A DNA stretch of 32,968 nucleotides from an uncultured Clostridia bacterium (GTDB lineage: Bacteria; Bacillota; Clostridia; Christensenellales; UBA1242), in contig CALWJZ010000013.1 of NCBI GenBank assembly GCA_944381145.1, positions 1 to 32,968 of the forward strand. Direction: 5' to 3'. Of this stretch, positions 32,163-32,968 are shown piece after piece (within the stretch, counting starts at the first letter, position 1; every line of letters starts with the position of its first letter). Both the position numbers and the translations under genes were made by a program. The notes beneath the pieces are model-generated. The model saw only the letters and a list, made by a program, of their open reading frames with translations. It was not told the DNA's origin and did no database searches.

Positions 32163-32210
32163 AAACCCTTTAAAATAAAGGCATTTAGCCACTTTAAAGG
32201 GTTTTTATTT
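32163..32210. terminator. terminator after tRNA-Thr
   Basis: A perfect 12-bp stem, AAACCCTTTAAA (32163-32174) with TTTAAAGGGTTT (32193-32204), has an 18-nt loop and a T-rich tail. Confidence 0.85.
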
Positions 32211-32380
32211 TTTCCCAAATTTACATTATATTCATAGAGCCATTTTTAATTTTTGAACTATCATCATTATAGAGATTTTTTAACCATTTTTTATCAAAAG
32301 TGAAAAGACTGAATTTTTCTATCTATTTCGGTCTATTTCTGTGTAATTGGGGTCAAATGGTCCTACTATGTTTTCATAAA

Positions 32381-32411
32381 AAAGTCGAACAAAAACTGTT
32401 CGACTTTTTTA
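32381..32411. terminator. terminator of the integrase gene (bidirectional shape)
   Basis: A perfect 11-bp stem, AAAGTCGAACA (32381-32391) with TGTTCGACTTT (32397-32407), has a 5-nt loop. T-runs lie on both strands. The 32211-32380 stretch before it holds no recognised feature. Confidence 0.85.
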
Positions 32412-32968
32412 TCACATCTCAAAATCTTTATTCTTTTTTCTTGCTCTCTTTTGTGCAAGCAATTTTTCTAGCAATTCTATTTCTTCATCATCATCTTCTT
32501 CTATTTCTTCTTCTATTTCTCTATTAAGTGCAGGTATATCTTTTTTATTTTCTAATTCTTTATATTCTTTCATTTTATCACTATTAAATAAATTATTAAG
32601 TTTATCAGTTGCTTGCCTATAATAACTTTTATCTACACTATTATAGACAGTTAAAGTTGTTTTAACAGATTTATGTCCAAGCAAAGCTTGAATAACTTTC
32701 GGATTTTCATTAGCTTCAAAAAGCATTGTCGAATATGTGTGTCTTAAAGTATGAAAGTGTATTTTTCCATAAAATCCGTTCTTTTTTGCAAATCTATCAA
32801 AAATTCTTCGTGTTCCAGAATATGTTCTTACACTACCATCTTCATTTGAAAAAACAACGGCATTTGGAGCCAACAAATCAACTCTTGAAAGTTCTTTTCT
32901 AACCCATTGACATTTACGCCAATCTTTTAATACATCTATCAAAATATCTGGTATAGGAACCTCACGAA
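32412..32968 (-). CDS. tyrosine recombinase/integrase, C-terminal part (runs off right edge)
   Basis: The frame is open to the window edge; the apparent TTG start at 32942 is internal, because REVPIPDILIDVL continues upstream. The catalytic domain of a phage/ICE-type tyrosine integrase shows: GKIHFHTLRHTYSTMLFEAN (H-x-L-R box), ALLGHKSVKTTLTVYNSV (second His and nucleophile Tyr). The first catalytic Arg is expected beyond the edge. After the catalytic Tyr comes an unusual acidic tail (EIEEEIEEDDDEEIELLEK) ending in a basic cluster. The 3' end faces tRNA-Thr with 257 bp between, the usual arrangement for an element integrated at a tRNA gene, so tRNA-Thr is the likely attachment site. The element itself lies beyond the window. 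Confidence 0.93.
   Translation of the reverse strand, partial: REVPIPDILIDVLKDWRKCQWVRKELSRVDLLAPNAVVFSNEDGSVRTYSGTRRIFDRFAKKNGFYGKIHFHTLRHTYSTMLFEANENPKVIQALLGHKSVKTTLTVYNSVDKSYYRQATDKLNNLFNSDKMKEYKELENKKDIPALNREIEEEIEEDDDEEIELLEKLLAQKRARKKNKDFEM

Noticed and set aside
32300..32527. Plus-strand Phe/Leu-rich frame overlapping the integrase end
   Set aside because: It crosses a terminator hairpin and is complementary to the acidic integrase tail.

Overview
The window reads as chromosomal DNA of a very AT-rich, low-GC Bacillota (Clostridia-like) bacterium, probably an uncultured host-associated lineage. The evidence is the gene order (holB-ricT-trmN6-rsmI, metG-tatD-rsmA, pth-mfd-PPIase, walJ-htrA near rlmH), the sporulation pair spmA/spmB, veg, a collagen-like surface or exosporium-type protein, lipoprotein signals and strong GGAGG-type ribosome sites. 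TGA acts as a stop, so this is the standard code and not a Mollicutes code. A species name cannot be supported from sequence alone.

Layout. 1-1890 is accessory: the N-terminal part of a collagen-like protein (minus, running off the left edge), a holin-like remnant (minus), and a carboxypeptidase-regulatory-like repeat protein (plus) that has lost its own leader and carries a probable one-base frameshift. 1889-7886 is mostly minus-strand housekeeping: a DUF6512-like membrane protein, the holB-ricT-trmN6-rsmI operon, veg (plus), an ASCH-domain gene with a palindrome inside its promoter, and spmA-spmB. 7917-11627 is a plus-strand translation/RNA operon, metG-tatD-rsmA, with its own promoter and terminator. 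Between rsmA and the next gene, a minus-strand small RNA gene is predicted, with promoter, two hairpins and an exposed anti-Shine-Dalgarno stretch. 11892-13189 holds an uncharacterised acidic-linker protein and a small coiled-coil gene with a perfect consensus promoter. 13291-14926 is a two-gene SufB/SufC iron-sulfur assembly unit. 15140-17758 holds a RluA-type pseudouridine synthase and a lipoprotein foldase. 17832-25713 is one long minus-strand run: two CPBP membrane proteases, rlmH, tadA, a degenerate GlmU-like protein, pth and mfd. 25863-29009 is a thioesterase / DJ-1 / walJ / htrA run. 29166-31084 (plus) has a TPR glycosyltransferase and an AlkD-like DNA repair protein.

The right end is a mobile-element boundary. 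About 680 bp of gene-free, extremely AT-rich DNA leads into three tandem tRNA-Thr 5' halves, each cut just after the anticodon loop, then one complete tRNA-Thr(GGT), then the C-terminal part of a tyrosine integrase that runs off the right edge.

Most promising observations: the tandem half-tRNA array beside the integrase (with compensated D-stem changes in one copy); the predicted small RNA; the GlmU-like pseudoenzyme held at the ancestral glmU position; the minimal SufBC pair; and the promoter-embedded palindrome in front of the ASCH gene. All functional calls come from reading motifs and remembered family features; no database search was run.
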